Shown one piece after another: positions 36,901 through 48,365 of a DNA stretch of 64,000 bases. Each line of letters begins with the position of its first letter. Within the stretch, counting starts at the first letter, position 1. The stretch comes from Nocardia beijingensis NBRC 16342 (lineage in GTDB: Bacteria > Actinomycetota > Actinomycetes > Mycobacteriales > Mycobacteriaceae): assembly GCF_001612785.1 (NCBI RefSeq), contig NZ_BDBC01000015.1:62001-126000 (forward strand), in the 5' to 3' direction. The position numbers and the translations under genes are program-made. The notes below the pieces were generated by a model. That model saw only the letters and a program-made list of their open reading frames with translations, ran no database searches and was not told where the DNA came from.

Positions 36901-37358
36901 TCGCCCATGCGACCGCGGTCGGCCGACACCACCACCGCGTTGCGGTCGACCACGTCCACCGAGGTTTCCGAGACCCGCACGAACAGCGCTTCCAGCGCGG
37001 CCCGGTCACCCTGCGGCGGCGCGGTGGCCAGCAGCATGCCGCCGCGCTCGGGTAGCTGGGCGATCGTCTCGCACGGGATCGTCGCCTTCAGGTCGATCGG
37101 GACCTGCGACATCAGCGGCGCCTGCACGTTGCCGAGCGTCCCGCCCTGCGGCCAGTTCAGCACCGCGGTGGTCTGCGTGACCGGCAAGAACGGCGTCGCG
37201 AGCGCGAACAAGGCCCCGAGCACTCCGGCCACCAGCGCGATGAGCCGGGCGGTGCGGAAATCGTTCGGGGTCACCACCGGGGCGGCGGGAGGTTTCGTCA
37301 GAACAGCGGTTGCGGCGTCGGGCACGGTTGGCAATGCTATCTGGCTCCGTCGCCGCAC
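33960..37358 (-). CDS. Emb-type arabinosyltransferase, second copy
   Basis: 1132 residues from GTG 37358; a GTG at 37325 would remove 11 residues and neither has a clear ribosome site. Topology is as in the first copy: one helix, external beta domain, multi-helix core, C-terminal carbohydrate-binding domain (from about STCGLANDVLVE). NTSDDGYILSMVRV holds the catalytic Asp pair and Met311, the EmbB Met306 equivalent. It lies on the opposite strand to the first emb gene, separated by an accessory island. It elongates or branches arabinan with DPA as donor. The exact Emb class cannot be fixed by eye. Confidence 0.93.
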   Translation of the reverse strand: MRRRSQIALPTVPDAATAVLTKPPAAPVVTPNDFRTARLIALVAGVLGALFALATPFLPVTQTTAVLNWPQGGTLGNVQAPLMSQVPIDLKATIPCETIAQLPERGGMLLATAPPQGDRAALEALFVRVSETSVDVVDRNAVVVSADRGRMGECTSLSITSDSERTYSGFNGLTRQVERPVEGGAPGATELVTVPVEGTLGGDLRPQVVGVFSDLKGAAPNGLSFTMTVDTRFSSSPTAIKLIAMIAAVLCTLIALAALARLDSSDGRGHRRFLPANWLKPTWADGAVVGTLLLWHFAGANTSDDGYILSMVRVAPHAGYMANYFRWYGVPEAPFGWYYYVIQIFSEISTASPWVRLPALACAILCWLVISREVVPRLGRGVRTSKVALWTGGLVFLAFWLPFDNGLRSEPIVALGALLTWVSIERAIATGRLLPAAVSVLVAAFTLAAAPTGLMCVAALLAGIRPMVRIVVRKHRQFAALGAGRWGSTLPLLAPIGAAGVLVLTAVYTDQTFAGIQEANRVRQVTGPNLAWYEDYLRYYYLFVETVDGSLSRRFAFLVMLLCLFTTMLVLLRRRQVPGIASGPTWRLMGVVFGTIFFMMFNPTKWTHHFGAYAGIAGSLAAVTAVAVSASALRARKNRAIFLAGLLFVLAVAFSGINGYWYVSSFGVPWFDKRISLHGYQSNTLMLVLFGLALALVGWYALREDYTKPQPSAKTARGRRIRRFAAIPLTVVAALMVALEVLSLVKGAVSQYPAYSLARSNIDALGGSTCGLANDVLVEPDPNAGKLEPIIDPAHPPTDPSDPLAGVDPVGFDPNGVPNDLSADSVEVKPGTGNTSTQSVGAAFAEGQSAGTGGGQGARGVNGSTVALPFGLDPATTPILGSYQNGMQQPANVTSSWYQLPARSADKPLVVISAAGRILSFDDTGAMKYGQSLTVDYGKRQPDGSVQKLGTYLPRDIGPFPSWRNLRVPLDEIAPDADAVRIVANDPILIGDQWLAFTPPRMPKLQTLNSLLGSQQPILLDWAVGLQFPCQRPFDHRNGVAEVPGYRILPDRPLAISSTNTWQAEEFGGVLGFTQMLARSTTVPTYLKNDWARDWGSLERYDQYDRNAVPAKLDTGTATRSGLWSPGSMRVF

Positions 37359-37552
37359 CGGGTCTTTAGGCCGTACTAGTCAGGTGTCGCGAGCGTCGGG
37401 TTCGATTCCGGCGTTCAGCGCCACTCGCCTTTCGGGTGTGCCTGATCAGTATCCCCACGTACATACAAGATCAGCCACCTTGATCGGACCGCGAGCACAG
37501 GAAACAGGAGCCGAATGGCTCACCCGTGGCGGAGAAATGGAAAGGTGGGGGT

Positions 37553-38050
37553 ATGACCAAGGTGAATCTCTCGACGAACTACGGATCGATCGTGCTCGAA
37601 CTGGACGATCAGAAAGCGCCGAACACGGTGCGCAATTTCGTGGACTACGTGAACGCCGGCCACTACAACGGCACCATTTTCCACCGCGTCATCCCCGGCT
37701 TCATGATCCAGGGCGGCGGGTTCGAGCCCGGACTGCGCCAGAAGGGCACCAAAGACCCGATCCAGAACGAAGCGAACAACGGCCTGAAGAACAACAAGTA
37801 CACCGTCGCGATGGCGCGCACCAACGACCCGCACTCGGCCACCGCGCAGTTCTTCATCAACGTCTCCGACAACGATTTCCTCAACCACTCCGCTCCCACC
37901 CCGGCGGGCTGGGGCTACGCCGTATTCGGCGAGGTGACCGAGGGCACCGACGTGGTCGACAAGATCGCGGGCGTCGCCACCTCGTCGGCGGGCATGCATC
38001 AGGACGTGCCGGTCGACGATGTCGTCATCGAATCCGCCACCGTCAGCTGA
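37553..38050 (+). CDS. Cyclophilin-type peptidyl-prolyl isomerase
   Basis: 165 residues from ATG 37553 with AAGGTGGGGG just upstream. [13 protein letters not shown] and [18 protein letters not shown] are the cyclophilin active-site blocks (Arg, Phe, Gln and Phe present). No signal peptide, so a cytosolic PpiB-like enzyme. It isomerises X-Pro bonds during folding. It converges on accD4 through a shared hairpin. Confidence 0.94.
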   Translation: MTKVNLSTNYGSIVLELDDQKAPNTVRNFVDYVNAGHYNGTIFHRVIPGFMIQGGGFEPGLRQKGTKDPIQNEANNGLKNNKYTVAMARTNDPHSATAQFFINVSDNDFLNHSAPTPAGWGYAVFGEVTEGTDVVDKIAGVATSSAGMHQDVPVDDVVIESATVS

Positions 38051-38071
38051 TCATTCGATAGCGATACGCGA

Positions 38072-38104
38072 ATCGGGCCGCACCCCAAGGGGATGCGGCC
38101 CGAT
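38072..38104. terminator. Bidirectional terminator, cyclophilin / accD4
   Basis: Perfect 11-bp arms atcgggccgca (38072-38082) and tgcggcccgat (38094-38104) with cccc/gggg able to pair inside. It lies 21 nt after the cyclophilin stop and 12 nt before the converging accD4 stop. Confidence 0.85.
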
Positions 38105-38116
38105 CGTGTTCCGGTG

Positions 38117-39661
38117 CTACAACGGCAGCAAGTGGTGCTTGCGCGGGTTGCGGGCAACCGCCTTGTCCCGCAACAGTTGCAGCGCGCGACGAATTTCCAG
38201 CCGGGTCGTCGCAGGCTCGATGACCGCGTCGACGTATCCGCGTTCGGCGGCCACCCACGGCGTCGCCACGGTGGCGTTGTAGAAGTCGATCATCTGCTGG
38301 CGAATCGCCGCGCGCTGGTCCTCGGGCGCTGCGTCGATCTGCTTGGCCCCGATCAGGCTGACCGCGCTCTCCGCGCCCATGACCGCGATCCGCGCCGTCG
38401 GCCAGGCCAGGTTCACGTCGGCGCCCAGCTGCTTGGAGCCCATCACGGCGTAACCGCCGCCGTAGGACTTGCGGATCACCACGGTGACCTTCGGCACCGA
38501 GGCCTCCACATAGGAGAACAGGAACCGTCCGCCGCGCTTGATGACGCCGATCTTCTCCTGTTCCACACCGGGCAGGAACCCCGGCGTGTCCACGACGAAC
38601 ACCAGCGGGATCTCGAACGCGTCGCACAGGCGCACGAAATGCGCCGCCTTGTCCGAGGCGCGGGCGTCCAGCGCGCCCGCGTACACCATCGGCTGGTTGG
38701 CCACCACGCCGACGCTGCGGCCGTCCACCCGGGCGAAGCCGGTGATGACGTTGCGTCCCGCCGAAGCGCCGACCTCGTGGAAGGCGCCGTCGTCGAAGAT
38801 GCGCAGCAGGATCTCGTGCATGTCGTACCCGGAGTTGTCGGAGTCCGGGACGATCGAGTTCAGTTCCAGGTCGGTGTCGGTGATCTCCGGCTCCAAGCCG
38901 GGATTCACGATCGGCGCCAGCTCCTGGCAACTGGTCGGCAGATAGCTCAGGTAGTCGCGGACCCACTCGAACGCGGCCGCCTCGTCCTTGGCCACATGGT
39001 GGATGTTGCCGTATTCCGCCTGGCTGCGCGCGCCGCCGAGCTCTTCGAGGCTCACGTCCTCGCCGGTGACCTCACGGATCACCTTCGGCCCGGTGACGAA
39101 CATGTACGCCTCTTCGGTCGCCACCACCACATCGGTGTTGATCGGGGCGTAGACGGCGCCACCGGCGCATTTGCCGAGGATCATCGAGATCTGCGGGACC
39201 AGCCCGGACAGCGGCTCCTGCCGCCGCCCCAGTTCGGCGTACCAGGCCAGCGAGGTCACCGCTTCCTGCACGCGGGCGCCGCCGGAGTCGTTGATGCCGA
39301 CCACCGGGCAGCCCACCTTGGCGGCGTACTCCAGGATTCCGGCGACCTTGCGGCCGAACATCTCGCCGACCGAACCGCCGTAAACGGTCTGGTCGTGCGA
39401 GAACACCGCGACGGGCCTGCCTTCGACCAAGCCGTGCCCGGTGACCACGCCGTCGCCGTAGAGCGCGGCGGGATCGCCCGGTTTGCGCACCAGCGCGCCG
39501 ATTTCCACGAACGTTCCCGGATCGAGCAGCATGTTGATCCGGTCGCGGGCGCTGGGAATGCCCTTCTTCGCCCGCTTGGCGATCCCCGCTTCACCCGCTG
39601 GCTCCTGCGCCAGATCCAGGCGCTTGCGCAGGTCGGCGAGTTTCTCGGCAGTCGTGCTCAC
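38117..39661 (-). CDS. accD4: Acyl-CoA carboxylase carboxyltransferase AccD4
   Basis: 514 residues (mycobacterial AccD4 522). Both crotonase-like halves are present: [17 protein letters not shown] and [11 protein letters not shown], then [11 protein letters not shown] and [24 protein letters not shown]. With a biotin-bearing alpha subunit it carboxylates the long acyl-CoA that Pks13 uses as extender. GTG start overlaps the pks13 stop by 4 nt, so it is coupled. Position and order match Rv3799c. Confidence 0.95.
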   Translation of the reverse strand: MSTTAEKLADLRKRLDLAQEPAGEAGIAKRAKKGIPSARDRINMLLDPGTFVEIGALVRKPGDPAALYGDGVVTGHGLVEGRPVAVFSHDQTVYGGSVGEMFGRKVAGILEYAAKVGCPVVGINDSGGARVQEAVTSLAWYAELGRRQEPLSGLVPQISMILGKCAGGAVYAPINTDVVVATEEAYMFVTGPKVIREVTGEDVSLEELGGARSQAEYGNIHHVAKDEAAAFEWVRDYLSYLPTSCQELAPIVNPGLEPEITDTDLELNSIVPDSDNSGYDMHEILLRIFDDGAFHEVGASAGRNVITGFARVDGRSVGVVANQPMVYAGALDARASDKAAHFVRLCDAFEIPLVFVVDTPGFLPGVEQEKIGVIKRGGRFLFSYVEASVPKVTVVIRKSYGGGYAVMGSKQLGADVNLAWPTARIAVMGAESAVSLIGAKQIDAAPEDQRAAIRQQMIDFYNATVATPWVAAERGYVDAVIEPATTRLEIRRALQLLRDKAVARNPRKHHLLPL

Positions 39662-42600
39662 TTGGCCCCTTTCGCCTCGATCGCGGCGAGCTTCGCGGTC
39701 AGGTCGGCTCCGATCTTGCCGATCCGCGGTTCGTCGATGATCTGCAGGTGGTCGCCCGCGATATGGACGACCTCCAAATTCGGGATGTATTCGTTCCAAC
39801 CGCCATTGGGCAGCCGGTCGGCGAAGCGTGGCTCCAGCTCGATCATCCCGTCGTGATAGCGATCGGCGAGGTACAGCACCACATTGCCGTCGTACTGCGA
39901 CGGTTGGGTTTTGGCGAGCTCGCGGCTCTCGATCCACGAGGTGCGCTGGTGTTCGAGCACGCCACCGGGAATCTTCGTGCCGCTGATCTTGATCAGGTCG
40001 CTGATCATCTTGAACTGCTCTTCGTCGGAGGCCGCGGCCAGCGTCTCCAGCTGTTCGCGGTCGAGTTCGCCGTCGACGCCGTAGGTCTTCTTGGCGAAGG
40101 CCTGGTAGCGCTCGATCCGGCGCACCCGCTCCTCGGGGCTGTTGTCCTCGCCCTGCGTCGGAATGGCCAGGTCGATCAGGCCGACCACGCGCACGTCGGC
40201 GCCCTCGGCGCGAAGCAGCTGCGCGGTCTGCATGGCCAGCACCGCACCCAGCGACCAGCCGTACAACACGAACGGACCGTCGCCCTGGAGTTTGCGCAGC
40301 TCCGGAAGGTACTGGCGGGCTCGTTCCTCGATGGAGCCCTCGACCCGTTCCAAGCCGTACATCGGTGTGTCGGCGGGCAGCCGCTTCAGCAAGGGTTCGT
40401 ACACCAGCGTGTTTCCGCCGGACGGATGGAACACGAAGACCGGCACGGCATCCGAGCCTTCCGGCCGCGCCCGCAGCGGACGAACGAATCCGTCCACATC
40501 CGCGCCGCTGTCCTGCAAGTTGCGGACGATGTCGGCCAGCTGCTCGATGGTCTCGCAGTCGAGCACGTCGTCCACGGTGACCTCGGCCTTGACCCGCTCG
40601 GTCAGGCGCGCGGCCAGTTTCTCCGCGGTGTCCTCGTCGAGGATCGGCAGGGTGTTGAAGATGCCGCCGGCGGATTTGCCGGTGACCACCGCCCAGGTGG
40701 CGAAGGTCAGGCGCTCGGCGGCGTCGCGTGGCGGGACGTCGTCCTCGTCGGCGGACGACTGGGCGCCGCCGCCGAACACCGCCGCGGGCGACGCGGGAGC
40801 CGGTGCGGCCTCGGCGACCGGTTCCGCGGTGGGAGCCGCGTCGCCTCCGGCTGCGTCCTCCTGGCTGGCGGAAACCGAATCGGACTCGGCGGCAGCGGTT
40901 TCCGGCGACGTGGGCGCGGCACCCGTCACCGCCGCGACCGGGTCGGCGCCGGTGGCCAGCGCCGCGCGGGCCGTGGCGATGAAATCTGCGTCGACGGCCA
41001 GCTCGCCGGTACCGCCCGCGGCCTTGTCGGCGGCCTGCTGATCAGCCATCGCCTGCACCTCGTCGCGGTGCTCGATCGCGTACCGCAGCACCTTGCCGAC
41101 CTCGTGCAGGCTCGCGTCCCGCACCGCCTGCACCTGCAACTGCGGGATGTCGAACTCGTACTCGACACGGTTCTTGATGCGCATCGCCATCAGCGAGTCC
41201 AAGCCGAGTTCCATCAGCGGGATCTCCATCGGGAGATCCTCGACCGCGTAACCCATGGACTCCGCGACGATCAGGGCGAGCCGTTCCTCGACGCTCTGCG
41301 TGCCGTTCGGATCCCACCGGTCGCCGAAGGTCTCCACGACCTCGAGGTCGGCCTCACCTTGCGGCTGCGCCGCGACCGCGGGAACGGACTCGGCCGCAAC
41401 GGGTTCCGGCAACGGAGCGCCAGAGGTCACCACGGCGTCGAACACCAGGCGGAAGGCGCTGCCTTCCTTGGCGTGCACCTGCACCGAGGCGCCACCGGGA
41501 TGCGGGGTGAGCGTGGTGGTGAGCGTGCCCGCGGCCGGAATCGGCGCGTGCGGGATCGACGCGCCGAGCGACACGTCGCTGAGCACCTGCGCCGCCGCGA
41601 CACGCACGAGCCCGGCGAGGTCGGACACCGCGGACGCCTGCACCTCCCAGACGTGCCTGCCGTCCGGCAGCGCCACGTGCGCACCGGGAAGCCTGCCGTT
41701 GCCGCCCGAGGACAGCTGGACCTTCGGCCAGTACTCCTTGCGCACGAACGTGGTGCGCGGAACGTCGGCGTACTCGCCGGGACCGACGAGCGAGAACAGA
41801 TCCACCTTGTGCCCGTGCACGTACAGCTGGGCGAGCGCGGCGATCACACCCGCGGACTCGTCCTCCTTGCGCTTGAGCGTGGGGATGAGCTGCGCGTCGT
41901 GCACGCCCGCGGCGAAGGTGGTGCCGAGCACCTGCATCAGCGCGACCGAGTTCGGCGCCAGCTCCAGGAATGTGGTGTGCCCTGCGTCCACCGCGAGCTT
42001 CACCGCGTTGGTGAAGTACACGCTGTGGCGCATGTTCTTGACCCAGTAGTCCTCGTCGTGGATCGGGTCGTGACCGGAGCGGAAGAACTCTTCCTTGTGC
42101 ACCGTCGAGTACAGGCCGGTCTTCAGCTTGGTCGGCTCGATACCGGCCAGCTCAGCGGCCAGCTCGCCGAGCAGCGGATCCATCTGCGAGGTGTGGCCCG
42201 CGCCGCGGGTCTGCAGCACCCGGGCGAACTTGCCCGCCGCCTCCACCCGCGCGACGATCGCCGCGACCTGGTCCTGCGGGCCGCCGATCACCGTGTTGGT
42301 CGGCGCCGCGTACACCGCGACCTCGACGTCCGGGTACTCCGGCAGCAGGGCGGCCACGTCCTCGGCGCTGTACTCGACGAGCGCCATGTTGCGCACGTCG
42401 TCGTCGCTGATCATCTGCTCGCCCTCGCCCATCAGGCGGGAACGGGCGCAGATCACGCGCACCGCGTCCTCCAGCGAGAGACCACCGGCGATGTACGCGC
42501 CCGCGACCTCACCCATGGAATGACCGACCACCGCTTCGGGTTCCGCGCCGTGCGCGCGCAGCAGCGCGGCCAGGCCGACCTGGATGGTGAAGATGCCGAC

Positions 42601-44937
42601 CTGCGAGGTGCCGACGTTGTAGTCCTGGCTGTCGTCGAGGAACAGTTCGCGCACCGAGTACCCGGCCTCGTCCTGCACCAGCTCGTCGACCTCGTCGACG
42701 GCCTTTGCGAAGATCGAGTTCTCCAGGTACAGCTGCTTGCCCATCTTGCGGTGCTGCGCGCCGAAACCGGCCAGCACCCACATCGGACCCATGGCCGCTG
42801 GCGCGTCGGCGGTGAAGACGCCGGGCCCCGGTTTGCCCGCCGCGATGGCGCGCAGTCCGGCGATCGCCTCTTCGTGCGTCTTGGCCAGCACCACGCCGCG
42901 CGAACGCCAGTGGCTGCGCTTGGCCAGCGACCGCGCCACATCGGCGAGGGGGGTCCGCGCGCCCGCCTCGGACTCCAGCCAGTCGGCCAGCTCGGCGGCG
43001 GCACGGCGGCGGCGCGACGGCAGATAGCCCGACACGGGCAGGATCTGCGGCAACGGCTCGGTGCGCTCGGCGGTCCACTCCGCGACGGCTTCCGCCACCT
43101 CGGCCACGGCATCACCGGCTTCGGATTCCGCCACCGCTTCGGTGGTCTCCTCCACGGTGTCCTCGTCGAGCTGGGACTCGAGTTCGGAGAACGGGGCCTG
43201 GGTCTCGGCGGCGGGCACGTACTCCTGGACGACGATGTGCGCGTTGGTGCCGCCGAAACCGAAGCCGGAGATGCCGATGGTGGCCTTGCCGCTGTAGCGC
43301 GGGAACTCGGTGGGCTCCTCGACGACCTTCAGCCGCGCCTGGTCCCACGGAATGTACGGGTTCGGGCCCGCGTAGCCGATGTTCGGCGGAATGACGTTGT
43401 GCTGCAACGACATGACCACCTTCGCCAGGCTCGCCGCACCGGCGCCGGACTCCAGGTGACCGAAGTTGGTCTTGGCCGAACCGAGCAGCGCGGGCTTGTC
43501 GGCTTCGCGGCCACGGCCCACCACGCGGCCGAGCGCGTCGGCCTCGATCGGGTCGCCGATGAGGGTGCCGGTGCCGTGCGCCTCGATGTAGTCGACCGCC
43601 GACGGCGCGATGCCCGCGTCCCGGTAGGCGCGGCGCAGCACCTCGGCCTGCGCGTCGGGATTCGGGGCGAGCAGGCCGTTGGACCGGCCGTCGTTGTTGA
43701 CCGCCGTGCCCTTGATCACGGCGTAGATCGTGTCGCCGTCGCGCTCGGCGTCGGCCAGGCGCTTCAGCACCACCAGACCGCCGCCCTCGGAGCGGACCAT
43801 GCCGTCGGCGTCGTTGGAGAAGGCTTTGATGTGCCCGTCCTTGGCGACACCGCCGTTGGCGTCGAAGCCGAGGGTGGCCATCGGCGCCAGCAGCATGTTC
43901 ACGCCACCGGCCAGCGCAAGATCCGCGTCACCGTTGCGCAGCGCCTGCACCGCCTCGTGCACCGCCACCAGGGTCGAGGAGCACGCGGTGTCGACGGACA
44001 CCGACGGACCGCGGAAGTCGAAGAAGTAGGAGACCCGGTTCGGGATGATGGAGCTGACGCTGCCCATGATCGCGTACGCCTCGGCCGACACCGGCACGTT
44101 CGGATCGCGCTCACTGCCCAGCCCGAGCGCCGCGAGCAGCATGAAGTCGTTGCCGGAAGAGCCGATGAACACGCCGACCGGCTCGCCCTTGAGCTCGCTG
44201 GCCGGAATCCGTGCGTGCTCGAGGGCCTCCCAGGTCAGCTCCATCATCAGGCGCTGCTGCGGATCGACCCGCTCGACCTCGACCGGCGACATGGCGAAGA
44301 ACTCGGCGTCGAAGCCCTTGACGACCTCCTGATCGAGGTAGCCGCCCTTGGTGTTGGCCTTCTCGATCGCCTCGGCCAGCTGCGGCTCGGCCATGAACTC
44401 CGACCAGCGCCCTTCCGGCCGCTCCCGGATGCCGTCACCGCGGCCGATGAGGAAGTCCCAGGTCGACTCGGGGGTGTCGCCCGCGCCGGGCAGCCGCGTC
44501 GACAAACCGACGATCGCGATGTCGTGCGCCTCGCCGGGACGGTAACCCGCGGTGTAGAACGAGTCGTCCCCGGTTTCCTCCGGCAGGTCCGGCTCGCCGT
44601 TGATGATCCGCTCGGCCAGCGCGGCGATGGTCGGATGCTGATAGACGATCGTCGCGTTCAGCAGCACGCCGGTCAGTTCCTCGATGTCCCCACCGAGGGC
44701 GATGGCGTCCCGCGAGGCGAGCCCGAACTCCTCCATCGGCCGGTCGACGGTGATCTGCTCGATCGGTTGCCCGGTCGCTTCGGAGACCCAGCGCCGTAAC
44801 CATTCACGCAGCTCCGCGACCGACATGTCGGTCTGCGCGCCGCCGTTGGTTGCCTCGGCCGTGGCCGACGCGTCGGCGACGGCCTCCACGGGCGGGGTGT
44901 CGGTCGTCTGGGTGGGCGTGCCCTCGTTGTCAGCCAT
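39658..44937 (-). CDS. pks13: Mycolic acid condensing polyketide synthase Pks13
   Basis: 1759 residues (Rv3800c 1733). Domain order: N-terminal ACP with phosphopantetheine Ser75 (GLASRDA), ketosynthase with Cys319 (VDTACSS) and the EAHGTGT and KTNFGHLE histidines, acyltransferase with Ser807 (GHSMGEV), C-terminal ACP with Ser1248 (GLDSLMA), and thioesterase with Ser1562 (GWSLG) and a late histidine in HIAGDHLQI. It condenses the meromycoloyl and carboxyacyl chains and releases the product onto trehalose. ATG 44937 has GAGGA upstream. An Ala/Pro-rich linker (about 1340-1420) precedes the thioesterase. Confidence 0.97.
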   Translation of the reverse strand: MADNEGTPTQTTDTPPVEAVADASATAEATNGGAQTDMSVAELREWLRRWVSEATGQPIEQITVDRPMEEFGLASRDAIALGGDIEELTGVLLNATIVYQHPTIAALAERIINGEPDLPEETGDDSFYTAGYRPGEAHDIAIVGLSTRLPGAGDTPESTWDFLIGRGDGIRERPEGRWSEFMAEPQLAEAIEKANTKGGYLDQEVVKGFDAEFFAMSPVEVERVDPQQRLMMELTWEALEHARIPASELKGEPVGVFIGSSGNDFMLLAALGLGSERDPNVPVSAEAYAIMGSVSSIIPNRVSYFFDFRGPSVSVDTACSSTLVAVHEAVQALRNGDADLALAGGVNMLLAPMATLGFDANGGVAKDGHIKAFSNDADGMVRSEGGGLVVLKRLADAERDGDTIYAVIKGTAVNNDGRSNGLLAPNPDAQAEVLRRAYRDAGIAPSAVDYIEAHGTGTLIGDPIEADALGRVVGRGREADKPALLGSAKTNFGHLESGAGAASLAKVVMSLQHNVIPPNIGYAGPNPYIPWDQARLKVVEEPTEFPRYSGKATIGISGFGFGGTNAHIVVQEYVPAAETQAPFSELESQLDEDTVEETTEAVAESEAGDAVAEVAEAVAEWTAERTEPLPQILPVSGYLPSRRRRAAAELADWLESEAGARTPLADVARSLAKRSHWRSRGVVLAKTHEEAIAGLRAIAAGKPGPGVFTADAPAAMGPMWVLAGFGAQHRKMGKQLYLENSIFAKAVDEVDELVQDEAGYSVRELFLDDSQDYNVGTSQVGIFTIQVGLAALLRAHGAEPEAVVGHSMGEVAGAYIAGGLSLEDAVRVICARSRLMGEGEQMISDDDVRNMALVEYSAEDVAALLPEYPDVEVAVYAAPTNTVIGGPQDQVAAIVARVEAAGKFARVLQTRGAGHTSQMDPLLGELAAELAGIEPTKLKTGLYSTVHKEEFFRSGHDPIHDEDYWVKNMRHSVYFTNAVKLAVDAGHTTFLELAPNSVALMQVLGTTFAAGVHDAQLIPTLKRKEDESAGVIAALAQLYVHGHKVDLFSLVGPGEYADVPRTTFVRKEYWPKVQLSSGGNGRLPGAHVALPDGRHVWEVQASAVSDLAGLVRVAAAQVLSDVSLGASIPHAPIPAAGTLTTTLTPHPGGASVQVHAKEGSAFRLVFDAVVTSGAPLPEPVAAESVPAVAAQPQGEADLEVVETFGDRWDPNGTQSVEERLALIVAESMGYAVEDLPMEIPLMELGLDSLMAMRIKNRVEYEFDIPQLQVQAVRDASLHEVGKVLRYAIEHRDEVQAMADQQAADKAAGGTGELAVDADFIATARAALATGADPVAAVTGAAPTSPETAAAESDSVSASQEDAAGGDAAPTAEPVAEAAPAPASPAAVFGGGAQSSADEDDVPPRDAAERLTFATWAVVTGKSAGGIFNTLPILDEDTAEKLAARLTERVKAEVTVDDVLDCETIEQLADIVRNLQDSGADVDGFVRPLRARPEGSDAVPVFVFHPSGGNTLVYEPLLKRLPADTPMYGLERVEGSIEERARQYLPELRKLQGDGPFVLYGWSLGAVLAMQTAQLLRAEGADVRVVGLIDLAIPTQGEDNSPEERVRRIERYQAFAKKTYGVDGELDREQLETLAAASDEEQFKMISDLIKISGTKIPGGVLEHQRTSWIESRELAKTQPSQYDGNVVLYLADRYHDGMIELEPRFADRLPNGGWNEYIPNLEVVHIAGDHLQIIDEPRIGKIGADLTAKLAAIEAKGAK

Positions 44938-45047
44938 CAATTCCTCAAGCTACCTGTCTGCGTACCGGGCGTACCGTGAATTGACGCTCGGCGCGTGGGA
45001 AGCTCGGCGCCGAGCGTCGATGGTCGGTCCGAGGCCGCCCCTGGCAA

Positions 45048-46961
45048 TTACTCTTCCGGTGCATCGGGGAAAGCCTGCTGGGTGTAACCACCCCGCAGCG
45101 TTCCCTCCAGATAGGCCGCCCGGCAGGCGCGGCGGGCGATCTTGCCGCTGGAGGTGCGCGGAATCGACCCCGCCGGCACCAGCAGCACGTCACGAACGGT
45201 CACGCCGTGGCGCTGGGAGATCGCCGCGCGCACCGCGTCGGCGATCGGCAGCGGATCGGCCTTGCCCGCACCGGGACCGCGCTCACCCACGATGACCAGC
45301 TGCTCGGACGCGTCGTCGGCGTCGAACTGCAGACCGGAGTGGCTGCCCTGCTCGAACACCTCGGCCGGGAGCTGGTTGGCGGGCACCGAGAACGCCGCCA
45401 CGAAGCCGGGACGCAGCGCGCTGCTGGCTTCCTGCGCGGAGAACTCCAGGTCCTGCGGGTAGTGGTTGCGTCCGTCCACGATCACCAGGTCCTTGACCCG
45501 TCCGGTGATGTAGAGCTCGCCCTCGAAGTACACGCCGTAGTCGCCGGTGCGCATCCAGTTCGCGTCCGGCGCGGTGCCCTCGGCGTGGCTGCCTTCCGGC
45601 AGGCGCTCGGTGACCTTGTTGTGGAACGTCGCCGCGGTCTCGTCGGGACGACCCCAGTAGCCGATGCCCATGTTGTTGCCGTGCAGCCAGATCTCGCCGA
45701 CGTGCCCGTCCGGCACCTCGCGGCCGCCGCCGGACTCCACGGATTCGGGATCGATGATCGTCGCCCACTGCGAGAGCGCGACGTAACCGCAGGACACCTG
45801 CGCGATCGCGTCCTCGTGGCTCGGGTCGACCTTCACCATGCGTCCCGCGTTGAGTTCCTTGCGGTCGACGTAGGTGACCTTGGCCTCGTCCTCGGCCTTG
45901 GTGGCGGAGACGAACAGCGTGGCCTCGGCCATGCCGTAGCACGGCTTGATGGCGGTCTTGGGCAGGCCGTAAGGGGCGAACGCCTCGTTGAACTTCTTCA
46001 TCGACGACGTGGTCACCGGCTCGCTGCCGTTGATCAGGCCGATGACGTTCGACAGGTCCAGCGACTCGCCGTTCTTCGGCAGGCCGCGCGCCGCGGCGTG
46101 CTCGAACGCGAAGTTCGGTGCGGCGGCGAACGTTCCGGCGCCGTCGGAAACCGCGGCCAGCTCCTTGATCCACCGGTAGGGGCGGCGCACGAACGCGCTC
46201 GGCGACATGATGGTGATGTACTTGCCGCCCACCGCGGGCAGGATCACCGTCAGCAGGCCCATGTCGTGGAACAGCGGCAGCCAGGTGACGCCGCGCGAGT
46301 TCCAGTCCAGGTTGATCGCGTCGACCATCTGCAGCAGGTTCGTGCCCACCGCGCGGTGGGTGATCTCCACGCCCGCGGGCACCCGGGTGGAACCCGAGGT
46401 GTACTGCAGGTAGGCGATGTCGTCGATCGCGATGTCCGGACGCACCCAGCTCTCGCCGACGCTGTCGGGAATCGCGTCCACCGCGATGATGCGCGGGCGC
46501 TGGGCGGCGGGCAGCGAGCGGAAGAACTGCCGGACCCCGGCCGCGGAGGAGCTCGCGGTCAGGATGGCCGATGGCTCACAGTCGCCGAGCACCGCGTGCA
46601 GGCGATCGGTGTGGCCCGGCTCGTCCGGGTCGAACAGCGGGACCGAGATGGTGCCCGCGTAGATCGCGGCGAAGAAGGAGATCACGTAGTCCAAGCCCTG
46701 CGGCGCGAGGATCGCGACCCGGTCGCCCGGGTTGGTCACCTGCTGCAGTCGAGCGGCCACCGCGCGCAGCCGAATGCCGAACTCACGCCACGTCAACTCC
46801 TGCGCCTCGCCGTCGCGCTCGCGCGAGTAGTCGATGTAGCGATACGCCAGGGTGTTCGCGTCGTTCCTGGTGTGCTTCTCGACGTGATCAACCAGGGTGT
46901 GATCCTCGGGAATACGGATGTTCCCGGTTTCGTCCAGGTAGTCGTCGAAAGTCTCTTCCAT
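45048..46961 (-). CDS. fadD32: Long-chain fatty-acid AMP ligase FadD32
   Basis: 637 residues, exactly the length of the mycobacterial enzyme. The AMP-binding motif [42 protein letters not shown] and the C-terminal [11 protein letters not shown] lysine block are all present. It activates the meromycolic acid as acyl-AMP and loads it on Pks13. ATG 46961 is preceded by GGAGG/AAGGA. It is followed by pks13 after 110 bp on the same strand. Confidence 0.96.
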   Translation of the reverse strand: MEETFDDYLDETGNIRIPEDHTLVDHVEKHTRNDANTLAYRYIDYSRERDGEAQELTWREFGIRLRAVAARLQQVTNPGDRVAILAPQGLDYVISFFAAIYAGTISVPLFDPDEPGHTDRLHAVLGDCEPSAILTASSSAAGVRQFFRSLPAAQRPRIIAVDAIPDSVGESWVRPDIAIDDIAYLQYTSGSTRVPAGVEITHRAVGTNLLQMVDAINLDWNSRGVTWLPLFHDMGLLTVILPAVGGKYITIMSPSAFVRRPYRWIKELAAVSDGAGTFAAAPNFAFEHAAARGLPKNGESLDLSNVIGLINGSEPVTTSSMKKFNEAFAPYGLPKTAIKPCYGMAEATLFVSATKAEDEAKVTYVDRKELNAGRMVKVDPSHEDAIAQVSCGYVALSQWATIIDPESVESGGGREVPDGHVGEIWLHGNNMGIGYWGRPDETAATFHNKVTERLPEGSHAEGTAPDANWMRTGDYGVYFEGELYITGRVKDLVIVDGRNHYPQDLEFSAQEASSALRPGFVAAFSVPANQLPAEVFEQGSHSGLQFDADDASEQLVIVGERGPGAGKADPLPIADAVRAAISQRHGVTVRDVLLVPAGSIPRTSSGKIARRACRAAYLEGTLRGGYTQQAFPDAPEE

Positions 46962-47151
46962 TCCTTCTTCTCCTCCGAGGCACACGCAGCAAGACGGCGA
47001 GATCGCCGCTTTTACCTGTGAGGCCCCGACTCGCTTTCGCCCGCGGGTGCTCCAAGTGCAGAGCCAGCCTGCAGATTTTGTGCGGTCTGCGCGGTGACCG
47101 CTTATCGGCTAGATGTACTCAAACCAGAGTCATGTTACAGAGAAGACCGGC

Positions 47152-48195
47152 TCACTCGTCCCGCAGCAGGGGAATAACGGGGGCGAACGCGTCCATCTGG
47201 GTGGGGAATACACCGACGTAGGACATCGAGGTGAGCTGCCGCACACGGCGGATCTGCTCGGCGATCTCCTCGAATGTCCCGATCGCCACGTAGGGCGAGT
47301 TCAGGATGTCCTCGACGGACAGCTGAACATCGACCTCCAGGTTCGGGTGCAGTCCCCGGTCCAACGCCGACAACGCCATCTCCGCGGTCTTCTCGCGATC
47401 GTCGGTGATCACGATGGCGGTGATGGCCCAGTTCAGCTCGATGTCGGCGAACCGGTCACCGGCGGCCTCCTTGATCAGATTCACCTTTTCCACGGCCTTC
47501 TCGATGGTGATACCGGAGAGAAGGCCCTTGCCGTTCTTGGTGGTCACGGGAACGACGGAGATGATGTCGGCGTGCTTGGCGGCCAGCCGCAGCATCTTCG
47601 GACCACCGCCGCCGGTGCAGATCGGCGGGCGCGGACCCTGCCGCGGCCGTGGGGTCCCCTTGACACCGCGGACCTGGTAGTGCTTGCCCTCGAAGGTGCA
47701 CTCCTGGCCGCGCAGCAGCACATCCAGAATGGTCAGCGACTCATCCAGCTTCTCCAGCCGGACACCGGGGGACTCGTAGGGGATGCCCGCGTTCTCGAAC
47801 TCCTCCTTGATCCAGCCCGCGCCGACGCCGACCTCGAGCCTGCCCTTGGACAGCACATCGATGGTCGCCAGGTCCTTGGCCAGCACGACCGGGTGGCGGA
47901 ACCCGTTCGCCAGCACCGACGTGCCGAGCCGGATCTTCTCGGTGGCCTGGGTCAGCGCACCGAGCGCCGCGATCGGCCCGATCTGCTCACCGAGGTGATC
48001 GGGTACCACGAAGGTGTCGAAGCCGTACTCCTCGGCCTGCTGAGCGGTCTGCACGAACTTGCGCGCACCGCCCTCCTGCTTGTTTCCCTCACCGGCCGCC
48101 GCGAAGCGGAACGGACGCAACGGAGTGCCCAGCGCGGACAACGCAGCATCCGCGTCACGGCTCGCCGTGGTGGCCGGTGCGGCGGCTTCTGTCAT
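47152..48195 (-). CDS. LLM-class F420-type oxidoreductase inside the mycolate locus
   Basis: 347 residues of luciferase-like monooxygenase fold. FDTFVVPDHLGEQIGP, LGTSVLANGFRHPVVLAKDLATIDVLSKGRLEVGVGAGW and ICTGGGGPKMLRLAAKHADIIS match the F420-dependent branch (the TIGR03621-like group, by recollection). It lies between fadD32 and the Culp6-like gene, a slot that holds no such gene in M. tuberculosis. Actinobacterial F420 enzymes of this kind reduce or oxidise varied substrates; a mycolate-related role is inferred only from position. Confidence 0.87.
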   Translation of the reverse strand: MTEAAAPATTASRDADAALSALGTPLRPFRFAAAGEGNKQEGGARKFVQTAQQAEEYGFDTFVVPDHLGEQIGPIAALGALTQATEKIRLGTSVLANGFRHPVVLAKDLATIDVLSKGRLEVGVGAGWIKEEFENAGIPYESPGVRLEKLDESLTILDVLLRGQECTFEGKHYQVRGVKGTPRPRQGPRPPICTGGGGPKMLRLAAKHADIISVVPVTTKNGKGLLSGITIEKAVEKVNLIKEAAGDRFADIELNWAITAIVITDDREKTAEMALSALDRGLHPNLEVDVQLSVEDILNSPYVAIGTFEEIAEQIRRVRQLTSMSYVGVFPTQMDAFAPVIPLLRDE

Positions 48196-48365
48196 GAACT
48201 CATGCTCCTGGCTGTAAGGAAAATACGGGCGCGACGCCCGCTTCCGGACTGCGCTGCGGTGGTGCCCGGCGTCGCGATCACCAGCGCACTTTACAGCGTG
48301 CTACCCAACTCGAGTTGCGCTTGTCACGCCAATCGGGTGCGGGGTATCTCACGGGCTGTGAATTT

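Noticed and set aside
37395..37423. tRNA-like 3' end (T-loop ttcgatt, then CCA)
   Set aside because: The T-stem has two mismatches and no matching acceptor strand, anticodon arm or D-arm is found upstream. It could be a relic but is not a tRNA gene.
39748..44799. Very long open frame antisense to pks13 (plus strand)
   Set aside because: High GC leaves antisense frames open. The minus strand reads an intact, fully motif-bearing Pks13; the antisense product is Arg/His-rich with no domain.
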